DNA of 64,000 bases from Sulfuritalea sp. Its GTDB lineage: Bacteria; Pseudomonadota; Gammaproteobacteria; Burkholderiales; Rhodocyclaceae. Each line of letters starts with the position of its first letter. Positions within the stretch are counted from its first letter, which is position 1. Location: NCBI GenBank assembly GCA_022842325.1, contig JALHPU010000009.1, positions 1 to 64,000 on the forward strand, read 5' to 3'. Positions 56,551 through 64,000 of the stretch are shown piece after piece. A program made the translations under genes and the position numbers. The notes below the pieces were generated by a model. It saw only the letters and a program-made list of their open reading frames with translations. It made no database searches and was not told the DNA's origin.

Positions 56551-57951
56551 CTATGGGCTGCCGGGCAATGTCAGCTCTGCGCGCAAGCCGCCGGCAGGTG
56601 AATCGCCCAGTTGCACCTGCCCGCCATAGAGTCGGGCGAGGTCATCGACGATGGCCAGGCCGAGCCCGGATCCCGGCACCTGCTGGTCGGCACGAACCCC
56701 GCGCTGCATCACGGCATCGCGACGCTCGGCGGCGAGTCCGCTGCCGTCGTCGTCGATGGTCACAATCAGGTTCGTACCCTCGCTGCGGGCGTCGAGTTCG
56801 ACCTTGCGGCTGGCCCACTTGCAGGCATTGTCGAGCAGGTTGCCGAGCATTTCCTGCAGATCCTGCGCTTCGCCGCGAAAACTCAGCGACTCGGGAAATG
56901 GCCGGATGGCGATCTCGATTTCCCGTTCCGCATGAATCCGGCGCATGGCTCGCACCAGGCCCTCGACCACGGCTTGCAGCGGGGTTCGGGTGCCGGGGAT
57001 GCGGCTGGTGGCGGCCGCCTGGGCGCGAGCGAGGTGATAGTCGACCTGCTGCTGCGCAATCGCGACCTGCTCGACGACCAGGCGCGCCAGTTCCGGGTGC
57101 GCGGCATCACCGGCATTGGCGGCATTGGCCAGCACGCTGAGCGGCGTCTTCAGCGCATGGGCCAGGTTGCCGGCGTGGGTGCGGGCGCGTTCGACCACGG
57201 CGGCATTCTGCGCCAGCACGGTATTGAACTCCTCGATCAGCGGCTCGATTTCGCGCGGGAAGGCGCCTTCGAGCCTTTGCGTGTCGCCGCTGCGTACCTT
57301 GCCGAGCGCGGCGCGCAAGCTGCGCAGCGGTGCCAAGCCGACGAAGACCTGCACCAGTGCGGCAATCACCAGGCCGATGCCGAGCGCGCCCAGCGCCAGC
57401 CACAGGGTGCCGCTGAAGCGCGCCACGGGTTCCGCCATGAAGCGCTCGTCGGCCGCCGCGATCAGGCGCAGGCGGCGGGGCTTGCCGTCGGGCGCTTCAT
57501 CGATGCGCAGACTGCGTTCGACCATGCCGAGCATCCTGCCTTCCGGGCCCGGCAGGCGATGGCGGTGAATCTCGCCATCGGCAAGCGTGTCGGGCGGCGC
57601 TGCCAGCACATGATCCCAGAGCGAGCGCGAACGCAATTGGCCGGCGGCCACCGGCGTGCCGCCGCTATCGCCGAGAACATCGATCTGCCAGTAATAGCCC
57701 GAGTAAGGCCGGCTCAGGCGCGGATCGCTGAGCGGCAGCGCCAGGCTGGGGCGTCCCTGCGGGTCGAGCGCCAGTTGCGCGGTCAGCTGGTCGAGGTGCG
57801 TCGTCAGCTCGGCGTAAAACTGGCTTGCCACATGCTGGCGGAACAGGCTGCCCAGGCCCCAGCCGGCCACCAGGATCGACGCCGCGATCCAGAACAGGGT
57901 GCCGGCCAGCAGGCGCAGGCGCAGCGAACCGCGCAAGCCCGCCAGGCTCAT
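56551..57951 (-). CDS. PhoQ-type sensor histidine kinase
   Basis: 466 residues. Two membrane helices (residues about 12-35 and 180-205) flank a periplasmic sensor. A HAMP linker (PLRSLRAALGKVRSGDTQRL) leads to the H box NLAHALKTPLSVL, N box EMLGNLLDNACKWA, DDDGSGL and GSGLGLAIVDDLARLYGG. The gene overlaps the response regulator by 4 bases. With PepSY and periplasmic cytochromes around it, the signal may be a periplasmic metal or redox state (inference). Confidence 0.92.
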   Translation of the reverse strand: MSLAGLRGSLRLRLLAGTLFWIAASILVAGWGLGSLFRQHVASQFYAELTTHLDQLTAQLALDPQGRPSLALPLSDPRLSRPYSGYYWQIDVLGDSGGTPVAAGQLRSRSLWDHVLAAPPDTLADGEIHRHRLPGPEGRMLGMVERSLRIDEAPDGKPRRLRLIAAADERFMAEPVARFSGTLWLALGALGIGLVIAALVQVFVGLAPLRSLRAALGKVRSGDTQRLEGAFPREIEPLIEEFNTVLAQNAAVVERARTHAGNLAHALKTPLSVLANAANAGDAAHPELARLVVEQVAIAQQQVDYHLARAQAAATSRIPGTRTPLQAVVEGLVRAMRRIHAEREIEIAIRPFPESLSFRGEAQDLQEMLGNLLDNACKWASRKVELDARSEGTNLIVTIDDDGSGLAAERRDAVMQRGVRADQQVPGSGLGLAIVDDLARLYGGQVQLGDSPAGGLRAELTLPGSP

Positions 57952-58610
57952 TGCGGTGCGCCGAGGCGGTAGCCGAGGCCGCGCACGGTCTCGATCATGC
58001 CGGCCGGCAGCTTCTTGCGCAGCCGGGCGATGAAGACCTCAACCGTATTCGAATCGCGGTCGAAGTCCTGCGCATAGATGTGCTCGACCAGGTCGCTGCG
58101 CGACACCACTTCGCCGCGATGGTGCATCAGGTAGGCCAGCACCCTGTATTCGTGGCTGGTCAGGGTCAAGGTCTGCCCGGCCACCGTGGCGCGGCTGTTG
58201 CGGGTATCCAGGGTCAGCGGGCCGCAGGCCATTTCCGCGCTGGCATGGCCGCCGGAGCGGCGAATCAGCGCACGCAGCCGGGCCAGCAGTTCTTCCATGT
58301 GGAAGGGCTTGGTCAGGTAGTCGTCGGCGCCGGCGTCGATGCCGGCCACCTTTTCCGCCCAGCCGTCGCGCGCGGTGAGGATCAGCACCGGCATGCCGCG
58401 GCCGGCCGTGCGCCACTTGCGCAGTACCGTGATGCCGTCCATCTGCGGCAAGCCCAGGTCGAGGATCACCGCGTCATAGGGTTCGGTCTCGCCCAGGTAA
58501 TGGCCGTCGACGCCGTTGGCTGCGACATCGACCGCGTAGCCTGCGGCGCCCATGCCTTCCGCCAGTTGCTGGCGCAGGGTCGGTTCGTCTTCGACAATCA
58601 GGATGCGCAT
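57948..58610 (-). CDS. OmpR/PhoP-family response regulator
   Basis: 220 residues. Receiver with phosphoacceptor D51 (AVILDLGLPQMDG) and K in YLTKPFHMEELLAR, then a winged-helix OmpR-type DNA-binding domain (TLTSHEYRVLAYLMHHRGEVVSRSDLVEHIY, NTVEVFIARLRKKL). It follows the PepSY gene with a one-base overlap. The 11-bp direct repeats at 59015-59036 are a likely binding site. Confidence 0.93.
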   Translation of the reverse strand: MRILIVEDEPTLRQQLAEGMGAAGYAVDVAANGVDGHYLGETEPYDAVILDLGLPQMDGITVLRKWRTAGRGMPVLILTARDGWAEKVAGIDAGADDYLTKPFHMEELLARLRALIRRSGGHASAEMACGPLTLDTRNSRATVAGQTLTLTSHEYRVLAYLMHHRGEVVSRSDLVEHIYAQDFDRDSNTVEVFIARLRKKLPAGMIETVRGLGYRLGAPQ

Positions 58611-58963
58611 CAGCGTACTGCTCCGCGTCGGGTCTTGCTGCCGATGATGCTGCCATCGCGCGCATCGACCTTGAGTTTGATCAGGGAGCCGCCGCTTCGC
58701 AATATCTTCACCTCGTAAATCCAGCGCTCGACGCCCTTCTCGCGCTCACGCTCGAGTTCGACATCGATGACCTGCCCGGGGTAGTCGCGCTCGACCCGCT
58801 CCAGGATGCTGCGCAGCGGCAGCACTTCCCCGGCCTCCAGCGCCTGCCGGGCACGATCGTGATCATCGCCGGCAATGCCGGCGCTGCTGCCGCCGGCAAG
58901 CAGCACAGCGAGCAGGGCAACTGTCAGTCTGCGCCAAAGGTGGGTTGCGAATCGATTCGGCAT
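58610..58963 (-). CDS. Periplasmic PepSY-domain protein
   Basis: 117 residues. A signal peptide (RRLTVALLAVLLAGGSSAGIAG) is followed by one PepSY domain (ARQALEAGEVLPLRSILERVERDYPGQVIDVELERE..GVERWIYEVKIL). PepSY domains are found beside PhoQ-like systems, often as regulators of the sensor. It is the first gene of the minus-strand two-component operon. A second PepSY gene lies in the divergent operon at 60187. Confidence 0.9.
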   Translation of the reverse strand: MPNRFATHLWRRLTVALLAVLLAGGSSAGIAGDDHDRARQALEAGEVLPLRSILERVERDYPGQVIDVELEREREKGVERWIYEVKILRSGGSLIKLKVDARDGSIIGSKTRRGAVR

Positions 58964-59014
58964 GACAAAAATGATGGTGTATTCCCGGTCCGGTATGCAA
59001 CTTTATAGCGCCGC

Positions 59015-59036
59015 CAGGATGAATGCAGGATGAACG
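59015..59036. promoter_or_regulatory. Tandem 11-bp direct repeat, candidate OmpR-family box
   Basis: CAGGATGAATG (59015-59025) and CAGGATGAACG (59026-59036) are adjacent with an exact 11-bp period, the geometry recognised by OmpR/PhoP-type dimers. The box lies between the divergent PepSY two-component operon (start 58963) and the cytochrome operon (start 59108). It could control both. Confidence 0.55.
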
Positions 59037-59107
59037 GCGGATTCACTTTCCGTTCAGATGCCCCCGCGCATAGTACGCCTCACACCGACCCCGACGAGGA
59101 GTACACC

Positions 59108-59530
59108 ATGCATCGAAACCTGAAATCCATCCTGCTTGCCGCCACCCTGGCGCTGACATTTTCCGCCACCGCCAGCGCCGGTCCGCGCGAAGACCAATTG
59201 GCGAAGTATGCCAGCGCCGCCAAGGCCGCCAACCCGGCCTTCGCCGGCTTCTCTGCGGAGCGCGGCAAGACCCTGCATACCCAGAGCTTCACCGGCGGCA
59301 AGCCCGATACGCCGTCCTGCACCTCGTGCCACGGCAAGGATCCGCGCGCCGCCGGCCGCACCCTGGCGGGCAAGGCGATCGACCCAATGGCGACATCCGC
59401 AGCACCGTCGCGCTACACCGATCCGGCGAAGGTCGAAAAGTGGTTCAAGCGCAACTGCAACGAAGTGCTCGGGCGCGAATGCAACGTCCAGGAAAAAGGC
59501 GACTGGCTGAGCTACATGCTCGCCCAGTAA
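59108..59530 (+). CDS. SHP-like monoheme cytochrome (DUF1924)
   Basis: 140 residues with a signal peptide. The heme is attached at C71-TSC-H75. The C-terminal part RNCNEVLGRECN carries the candidate sixth-ligand Asn region and the two Cys of a disulfide, as in sphaeroides heme protein, which binds oxygen. GAGGAG 7 bases upstream supports the ATG. It is the first of a four-gene operon: SHP, diheme cytochrome, PepSY and flavocytochrome reductase. Confidence 0.87.
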   Translation: MHRNLKSILLAATLALTFSATASAGPREDQLAKYASAAKAANPAFAGFSAERGKTLHTQSFTGGKPDTPSCTSCHGKDPRAAGRTLAGKAIDPMATSAAPSRYTDPAKVEKWFKRNCNEVLGRECNVQEKGDWLSYMLAQ

Positions 59531-59555
59531 GAAATCAACAGACAAGGAAATCACC

Positions 59556-60059
59556 ATGAACCTCACCAGAAACATCCCCTATCGTCCGCTGGCCCTCGGC
59601 CTGCTCGTGCTCGGTTTCTCGGCCATCGTGCTCGGCCGCGCCCAGGCCGGCGGCAGCCACTTCTACCCGCCGGTCGCTGACCCGGTGGTCAAGGAAGAGT
59701 GCGGCAGCTGCCACCTCGCCTTCGCCCCCGCGATGCTGCCGGCCAGTTCCTGGCAACGCATGATGGGCGAGCTCAAGAATCACTTCGGCGACGACGCCAG
59801 CGTCGATGCCGCCGTCGCCAAACGCATCACCGACTATCTGGTCGCCAATGCCGCCGACAGCGCCGGCCGTCGCTACAGCGACAAGCTGCTGCGCGGCGTT
59901 TCGCTGGCGAGTGCGCCGCAGCGCATCACCGAACTGCCGAAGTGGGTCAGCGAGCACCGGAAAGTGCCGGACTGGGAATGGAAGCACAAGGATGTCCGCA
60001 CCAGGGCCAATTGCACCGCCTGCCACGCCGACGCCGAGCGCGGTTCCTACGACGACTGA
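59556..60059 (+). CDS. Diheme cytochrome c (DHC family)
   Basis: 167 residues with a signal peptide. Heme motifs are C49-GSC-H53 near the N-terminus and C153-TAC-H157 near the C-terminus, the widely spaced pattern of the DHC family that partners SHP. It would carry electrons between the membrane reductase and the SHP cytochrome in the periplasm. AAGGAA precedes the ATG. Confidence 0.9.
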   Translation: MNLTRNIPYRPLALGLLVLGFSAIVLGRAQAGGSHFYPPVADPVVKEECGSCHLAFAPAMLPASSWQRMMGELKNHFGDDASVDAAVAKRITDYLVANAADSAGRRYSDKLLRGVSLASAPQRITELPKWVSEHRKVPDWEWKHKDVRTRANCTACHADAERGSYDD

Positions 60060-60186
60060 TGCTTCGCATGTTTCGCCCCGCTGCATTAACGCCGGGTGAA
60101 CAGGCGCTTCAGCAAAGGTTCAGCAGCATCCATACAAAATCGATTCACGGTCCCGACAAGGGCCGTAACTCACGGAGATTTACATC

Positions 60187-60609
60187 ATGAAAATCGCAAC
60201 AATGATTTCGTCCATCGCCCTTGCCGGTGCTTTCACCGTCGGCGGCGCAATGCTGGCGCCCTCCTTTGCCGGCGAAGACCGCACGACGCAGGCTGGCGGG
60301 CGCCAGTGGCTGTCGATCCCGCAGGTCCACGAAAAAATGGAAGCCGCGGGATACCGGCAGATCGAGAAGATCGAGCGTGAACGCGGCGGCTACGAGGCAC
60401 GCGCCACCGATCGCCAGGGCGAGCGGATCAAGCTCTACATCAACCCGCAGACCGGCGAGATCATCGACCGCGGCTCGCACGGCAAGCGGGCCAAGAATAG
60501 CAGCGGCGACAGCCGGCGCAACTCGGCCGACTGCAACGAACGCCGCTGTCGCGACGATCTGCCGCAAAAGCCCGGGCCCATTGTGCCCACCGCGCCCGCG
60601 GCCAAGTGA
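60187..60609 (+). CDS. PepSY-domain periplasmic protein
   Basis: 140 residues. A signal peptide is followed by one PepSY domain (QWLSIPQVHEKMEAAGYRQIEKIERERGGYEARATDRQGERIKLYINPQTGEII) and a basic, Cys-containing tail (CNERRCRDDLPQKP). It resembles the PepSY proteins found in SHP/DHC operons. The 127-bp gap before it contains no clear promoter. It precedes the membrane reductase by 61 bases. Confidence 0.88.
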   Translation: MKIATMISSIALAGAFTVGGAMLAPSFAGEDRTTQAGGRQWLSIPQVHEKMEAAGYRQIEKIERERGGYEARATDRQGERIKLYINPQTGEIIDRGSHGKRAKNSSGDSRRNSADCNERRCRDDLPQKPGPIVPTAPAAK

Positions 60610-60670
60610 TGCGCTGCCCCGGCCTGCGACCTGATCGCCCTGCATTCTCCAATTTTTTTTGCGATTCGCC

Positions 60671-61978
60671 ATGAAAACCCTGCTCGGCAGCCTGCTTGCC
60701 CTTGTCGCCCTCGGCTGGGGCTGGGATGCCATCAATACGGTCGCGCCCGCGGCGGCGCATCCGCTGTGGATCGCCCGCCACGAAGCGATGTACCTGAGCG
60801 GCCTGCTGTCGATCGCCATGATGTCCGCAGCCATGTTTCTGGCCACCCGCCCGGCATGGCTCGAGGCGCCACTGGGCGGCATGGACCGCATCTATCGCAC
60901 GCACAAGTGGGCGGGCATCCTCGCGGTTTGCTTCGCCACGCTGCACTGGCTGATCGAGATGTCGGGCGACATCCTGAAATCCACGATCGGCCGCGAAGGT
61001 CGCCTGCCGAAGGAAAAATTCGCCGGCTTTCTCGAAATCCTGCGCGACCTGGCCGAAGACATGGGCGAATGGGCCATCTACGCCGTGCTGGCGATGCTGG
61101 CGATCACCCTGTGGAAAAAATTTCCCTACCGGACCTGGCGCTTCCTGCACCGCGCCATGCCCGTGCTCTACCTGATGCTGGCCTTCCACGCGGCGCTGCT
61201 GGCGCCGCAGGACTACTGGGCGCAACCCATCGGCGCATTGCTCGCGGTGCTGCTGGCGGCCGGCGTGTATGGCGCGAGCCGTTCGCTGCTGGGCGACATC
61301 GGCCGCGCACGTGAGGCAAGCGGCACCATCATCGCCATCGAACATCCGGCGGCCGACGTCACCACGGTACGCTGTCACCTGGTGCGCGGCTGGCGTGGAC
61401 ACCAGCCCGGACAGTTTGCCTTCGTGAGCTTCGACGACAGGGAAGGCGCGCACCCCTTCACGATTGCCAGCGCCGACCATGGCGACAGCACCATCAGTTT
61501 CCAGATCAAGGCGCTGGGCGACTACACCAGCGGTCTGGCGACACGCCTGCAGACCGGACAAGTGGTGCGCGTCGAGGGTCCCTACGGTCGCTTCGACATC
61601 GCCCGCTGCAACCCCCGCGCCCGGCAGATCTGGATTGCCGGCGGCATCGGCGTCACGCCTTTCCTGGCCTGGCTGGAATCCCTGCAGGCCGCACCGGAGC
61701 AGGCACCCGCTGCCGAGCTGCATTACTGCACCCGCGACCGGGACACGGATGCCTTCGTGCCACGGCTGGAAGCCCTGTGCGCGGCATTGCCCGGCATACG
61801 CCTGCACATCCATGGCGCACGCCAGGGCGCAAACCTGACGGCGGAAGCGCTGGGCGAAGCGAAGCATGCCGAAATCTGGTTCTGCGGTCCCAGCGGGCTG
61901 GCCGACGCCCTGCGCCGCGGGCTGCGCACCATGGGCTGGCAGCCGCGTTTCCACCAGGAGGCTTTCGAGATGCGCTAG
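60671..61978 (+). CDS. Ferric-reductase-like flavocytochrome b (FAD/NAD)
   Basis: About 435 residues. The membrane half has six helices with paired His (YRTHKWAGILAVCFATLHWLIEM and RFLHRAMPVLYLMLAFHAALL), as in ferric-reductase-like b-type heme proteins. The cytosolic half has HPFTIAS (FAD), GPYGRF, GGIGVTPFLAWL and the NAD motif WFCGPSGLADAL. It would move electrons from NAD(P)H to periplasmic heme proteins, here DHC and SHP. ATG at 60671 preferred over a TTG at 60659. A perfect hairpin follows its stop. Confidence 0.88.
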   Translation: MKTLLGSLLALVALGWGWDAINTVAPAAAHPLWIARHEAMYLSGLLSIAMMSAAMFLATRPAWLEAPLGGMDRIYRTHKWAGILAVCFATLHWLIEMSGDILKSTIGREGRLPKEKFAGFLEILRDLAEDMGEWAIYAVLAMLAITLWKKFPYRTWRFLHRAMPVLYLMLAFHAALLAPQDYWAQPIGALLAVLLAAGVYGASRSLLGDIGRAREASGTIIAIEHPAADVTTVRCHLVRGWRGHQPGQFAFVSFDDREGAHPFTIASADHGDSTISFQIKALGDYTSGLATRLQTGQVVRVEGPYGRFDIARCNPRARQIWIAGGIGVTPFLAWLESLQAAPEQAPAAELHYCTRDRDTDAFVPRLEALCAALPGIRLHIHGARQGANLTAEALGEAKHAEIWFCGPSGLADALRRGLRTMGWQPRFHQEAFEMR

Positions 61979-61995
61979 GGTCTATCATCGGGTAT

Positions 61996-62018
61996 GCGGA
62001 CCGGCAGCCCCGGTCCGC
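61996..62018 (+). terminator. Hairpin after the flavocytochrome gene
   Basis: GCGGACCGG-cagcc-CCGGTCCGC is a perfect 9-bp stem 18 bases after the stop. No T run follows; another GC palindrome (CCGGGCCgccCGGCCCGG) lies just downstream. It is probably a Rho-assisted terminator or mRNA 3' end. Confidence 0.5.
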
Positions 62019-62080
62019 GAATCGACAGTCCGGGCCGCCCGGCCCGGTCGCCAGCAGTCAGATGCCCTGGAGACACTCCC

Positions 62081-62359
62081 GTGACCAAGACCCCCGTGGT
62101 ATCCGCCATCGTCGCAGTCATTGTCGTTGCCCTGGCGTTCGCCCTGAATCCGTCTCCCGAACGCCACCGCGAGGAGATTCAGAAGGCCATCGGCGAGCGC
62201 AGTCCCCTCGCCGGCGTGCTCGGCCTGGGTGCGATCACCGCGTTTGTTTCCACCTACCATCCGCTGGGAGTCGCGTCCTACACCACGGTCAATGATCGGG
62301 TGGTCTCGGTCGGTGCATTCGGGATGGTCGTCTTCATCCAGCCTTCCGAAAAAAAGTGA
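62081..62359 (+). CDS. DUF4359-like small protein
   Basis: 92 residues. An N-terminal hydrophobic segment (VVSAIVAVIVVALAFALNPS) is followed by ERHREEIQKAIGER.., then YTTVNDRVVSVGAFGMVVFIQ. This matches small proteins annotated as DUF4359, function unknown. The GTG at 62081 has GGAG 8 bases upstream; an upstream in-frame ATG within GC palindromes is less likely. Probably exported or membrane-anchored. Confidence 0.7.
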   Translation: MTKTPVVSAIVAVIVVALAFALNPSPERHREEIQKAIGERSPLAGVLGLGAITAFVSTYHPLGVASYTTVNDRVVSVGAFGMVVFIQPSEKK

Positions 62360-62741
62360 TCCATGCCAGTCGGCCGCCGCGGCAGCGGCCGGGGTGAGTC
62401 GACCTGCAAAGTCACACCCCATCGGCCCCATTGGGGACAGGTATCAATTCAAGCGGTGCACGCCGCGCCTTGCAGGCCGGTTTGCTGGTAGGGCACATCC
62501 GCTCCGTGAGCGTGATCATCAGACTACCCGGCGCGACCAGACCGGAGTACGATTATGCTCAATAGTTTCGCTCCACTTTCCGGAATCAGGGGCGCATTTC
62601 CTGTAATGTAGTCGGCATGCTTTCGACCATTCCGCCACGCGATCAGGCTTTCGTGCCGTTCGGCGCCGAAATTTGCAAATTGATTGTCGTCGATCCCACG
62701 CCGATATCCAGCCGGGATGAGTTGTCTGCTCAGGGGCAAGG
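62360..62741. other. Gene-free region before the right-edge sensor
   Basis: About 380 bases without a supported gene. A GGCCGCCGCGGCAGCGGCC-type palindrome lies just after the DUF4359-like stop (62371-62393). GGGGCAAGG before 62742 may be the ribosome binding site of the next gene. I see no riboswitch, tRNA or repeat-family copy. Confidence 0.5.
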
Positions 62742-64000
62742 ATGAAATTTGGCACCCAGGCGAATCCGAGCGAGCCTCCGGCGGCGGCAGAACGCCAGGA
62801 TGAACTTGGGATCGGTCCCGCCATTCCCGGACCGGCCACGCTCCGACGGTTCAACAGAGCGGCAATCCTCGGATCCGTGGCAGTGGCCTTGCTTGCCGTC
62901 GCCGGGCTGCTGGCTTACCTTCCGGGGCTGAGGACTTTCGGCAGCATCCGGCCCCCCGACTACATCCCGATGGCGCCCAGCACGGCGTGGTGCCTGCTGA
63001 TTCTCGGCGCATCGGTGTTCGGCCATACCCGGGCGCATCTGCAGCGCAGGGGTCGCACGGCTCTGGCCGGGCTGGTTCTGCTTGTGATGTTTTTCGGTTT
63101 CCTGGAAGCCGTCCAGCCGTGGCTGGGGATCGAACTGGAAGGCTGGTTCGTCTCCGAGGCAGGGAAGCTCGGCGCAATTCCGATCGGGCGAATGTCGCCG
63201 GCAACGGGCGTCGAACTCATGCTGGCGGCGCTCGGAACATTTCTGCTGCTCCTGTCGCCGGGCGCTCCCGATTCCCAGCGCCTTGGACATTCGGCATCGA
63301 CCCTGGGAGTCCTGACGCTATTGATCGCGGCCACGGTGCTTCTGGCCTATCTGTACGGCGAGCCGCTCATGTACGACGGCACGACGATACCGATGGCGGC
63401 AACGACGGCCCTGGCTTTCATGTTTCTCGGTACGGCGCTCGCCGCGGCGACCGGCCCGAACAGCTTCCCGCTGTATCTGGTCGCCGGCAGTTCGACCGCT
63501 GCCCGTTTGTCACGAAGGTTTCTTCCGCTTGCCGCGCTGGCGGTGCTGCTCCAGGGCCTTTTGCATGAATTTGTGGAGGCATCTTTCGGCGGTCACGACG
63601 TGCTGTTCCTCGCCGCCATCCTCGTCGGCGTGGTCATGGTCACGATGGTCGTGATCGCTCGTGTCGCAAACACGATCGGCAGGCACCTCGATGAATTCAA
63701 CAACAGGTTGCAGGAAAGCGAAGCGCGCTTCCGCAGCCTGCTCGATCTCTCCTCGGACTGGTATTGGGAACAGGATGAGCAATTTCGCTTCATCAAATTC
63801 TCCGGCGGCGAGCGACAGGGAAAATGGGGTCAGGACCAACGCCGCGCGCTTGGCCTGCGTCGCTGGGAACTACCCGAAATAACGCCGGTCGGCGGCAGCT
63901 GGAACGAGCACCAGGCGGTGCTCGAGGCGCACCAGCCGTTCCGCCATTTCGAGTACCGACGCGACATGGACGGTGGCAAGTTCAGGTACCTTGCGACCAG
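62742..64000 (+). CDS. Membrane sensor with PAS domain, 3' end outside window
   Basis: The frame is open from the ATG at 62742 to the right edge (about 420 residues). The N-terminal half has about eight membrane helices in a MASE-like array (AAILGSVAVALLAVAGLLAYL..IRPPDYIPMAPSTAWCLLILGAS). It is followed by a coiled-coil linker (IGRHLDEFNNRLQESEARFRSLLDLSSDWYWEQDEQFRFIKFSGG), which begins a PAS domain of the beta-proteobacterial DWYWEQD type. The output domain lies beyond the window; GGDEF/EAL or histidine kinase are the usual possibilities. Confidence 0.8.
   Translation, partial: MKFGTQANPSEPPAAAERQDELGIGPAIPGPATLRRFNRAAILGSVAVALLAVAGLLAYLPGLRTFGSIRPPDYIPMAPSTAWCLLILGASVFGHTRAHLQRRGRTALAGLVLLVMFFGFLEAVQPWLGIELEGWFVSEAGKLGAIPIGRMSPATGVELMLAALGTFLLLLSPGAPDSQRLGHSASTLGVLTLLIAATVLLAYLYGEPLMYDGTTIPMAATTALAFMFLGTALAAATGPNSFPLYLVAGSSTAARLSRRFLPLAALAVLLQGLLHEFVEASFGGHDVLFLAAILVGVVMVTMVVIARVANTIGRHLDEFNNRLQESEARFRSLLDLSSDWYWEQDEQFRFIKFSGGERQGKWGQDQRRALGLRRWELPEITPVGGSWNEHQAVLEAHQPFRHFEYRRDMDGGKFRYLAT

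Noticed and set aside
62360-62741. c-di-GMP or other riboswitch upstream of the right-edge sensor
   Set aside because: No recognisable aptamer core; only an isolated GC palindrome.

Overview
The window looks like a chromosomal segment of a high-GC betaproteobacterium, most likely from the Rhodocyclales or a nearby lineage (inference). The signs are uniformly high GC, a CrbS/CrbR-type acetate sensor next to acs, an SHP/diheme-cytochrome operon, PimC/PimD-type heteromeric acyl-CoA dehydrogenase pairs, and many GC-rich palindromic intergenic repeats. I see no phage, insertion sequence, transposase, CRISPR array or rRNA. One tRNA gene (His, GUG) is present.

Layout. 1-4.6 kb, minus strand: the 5' end of an AddB-like DNA-repair nuclease gene, a 38-aa membrane peptide, a 268-bp nested palindrome, rmuC, hslR, a nitroreductase, a MaoC-like hydratase and a stand-alone CZB zinc domain. 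4.6-6.7 kb: a divergent FeoB without FeoA. 6.9-17.6 kb, minus strand: an acetate-signalling block made of two DUF294 putative nucleotidyltransferases, a membrane pseudokinase fused to a DEDDh exonuclease, a CheY-like regulator, a sodium/solute-symporter histidine kinase, a small membrane protein and acs. 17.8-29.6 kb: UPF0114 protein, class I fumarase, murI, a phosphoesterase, a MASE2-GGDEF cyclase, relA, mtfA, a metallo-beta-lactamase/cyclic-nucleotide-binding protein and a diheme c-type cytochrome, followed by tRNA-His.

30.3-40.6 kb, plus strand: a CoA-thioester catabolic operon with a two-subunit acyl-CoA dehydrogenase, a 610-aa DmdC-like dehydrogenase, crotonases, a thioesterase, a ComB-like phosphatase, MaoC, a CoA ligase and an alpha/beta hydrolase. 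40.6-45.9 kb, minus strand: bacteriohemerythrin, DUF2784, OsmC, PssA, a channel-like protein, isochorismatase, an IclR regulator and a nitronate-monooxygenase-like protein, then a DHA2 MFS exporter to 47.3 kb. 47.8-54.5 kb, plus strand: a second catabolic operon with its own two-subunit acyl-CoA dehydrogenase, CoA ligase, thioesterase, zinc alcohol dehydrogenase and hydrolase. The two operons probably activate and beta-oxidise an unusual, perhaps alicyclic or branched, acid. The substrate cannot be read from the sequence.

54.5-64 kb: DUF2461, truC, a CopD-like membrane protein, then a PepSY/OmpR/PhoQ-type two-component operon divergent from an SHP cytochrome, diheme cytochrome, PepSY and flavocytochrome-b reductase operon, and finally a MASE-like/PAS sensor that runs off the right edge.

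The most unusual material is non-coding. There is a fully nested four-part palindrome at the 3' end of rmuC. A repeat of about 180 bp starts exactly at stop codons (three copies). Modular hairpin repeats show compensatory stem changes. A short repeat occurs both between genes and in frame inside genes.
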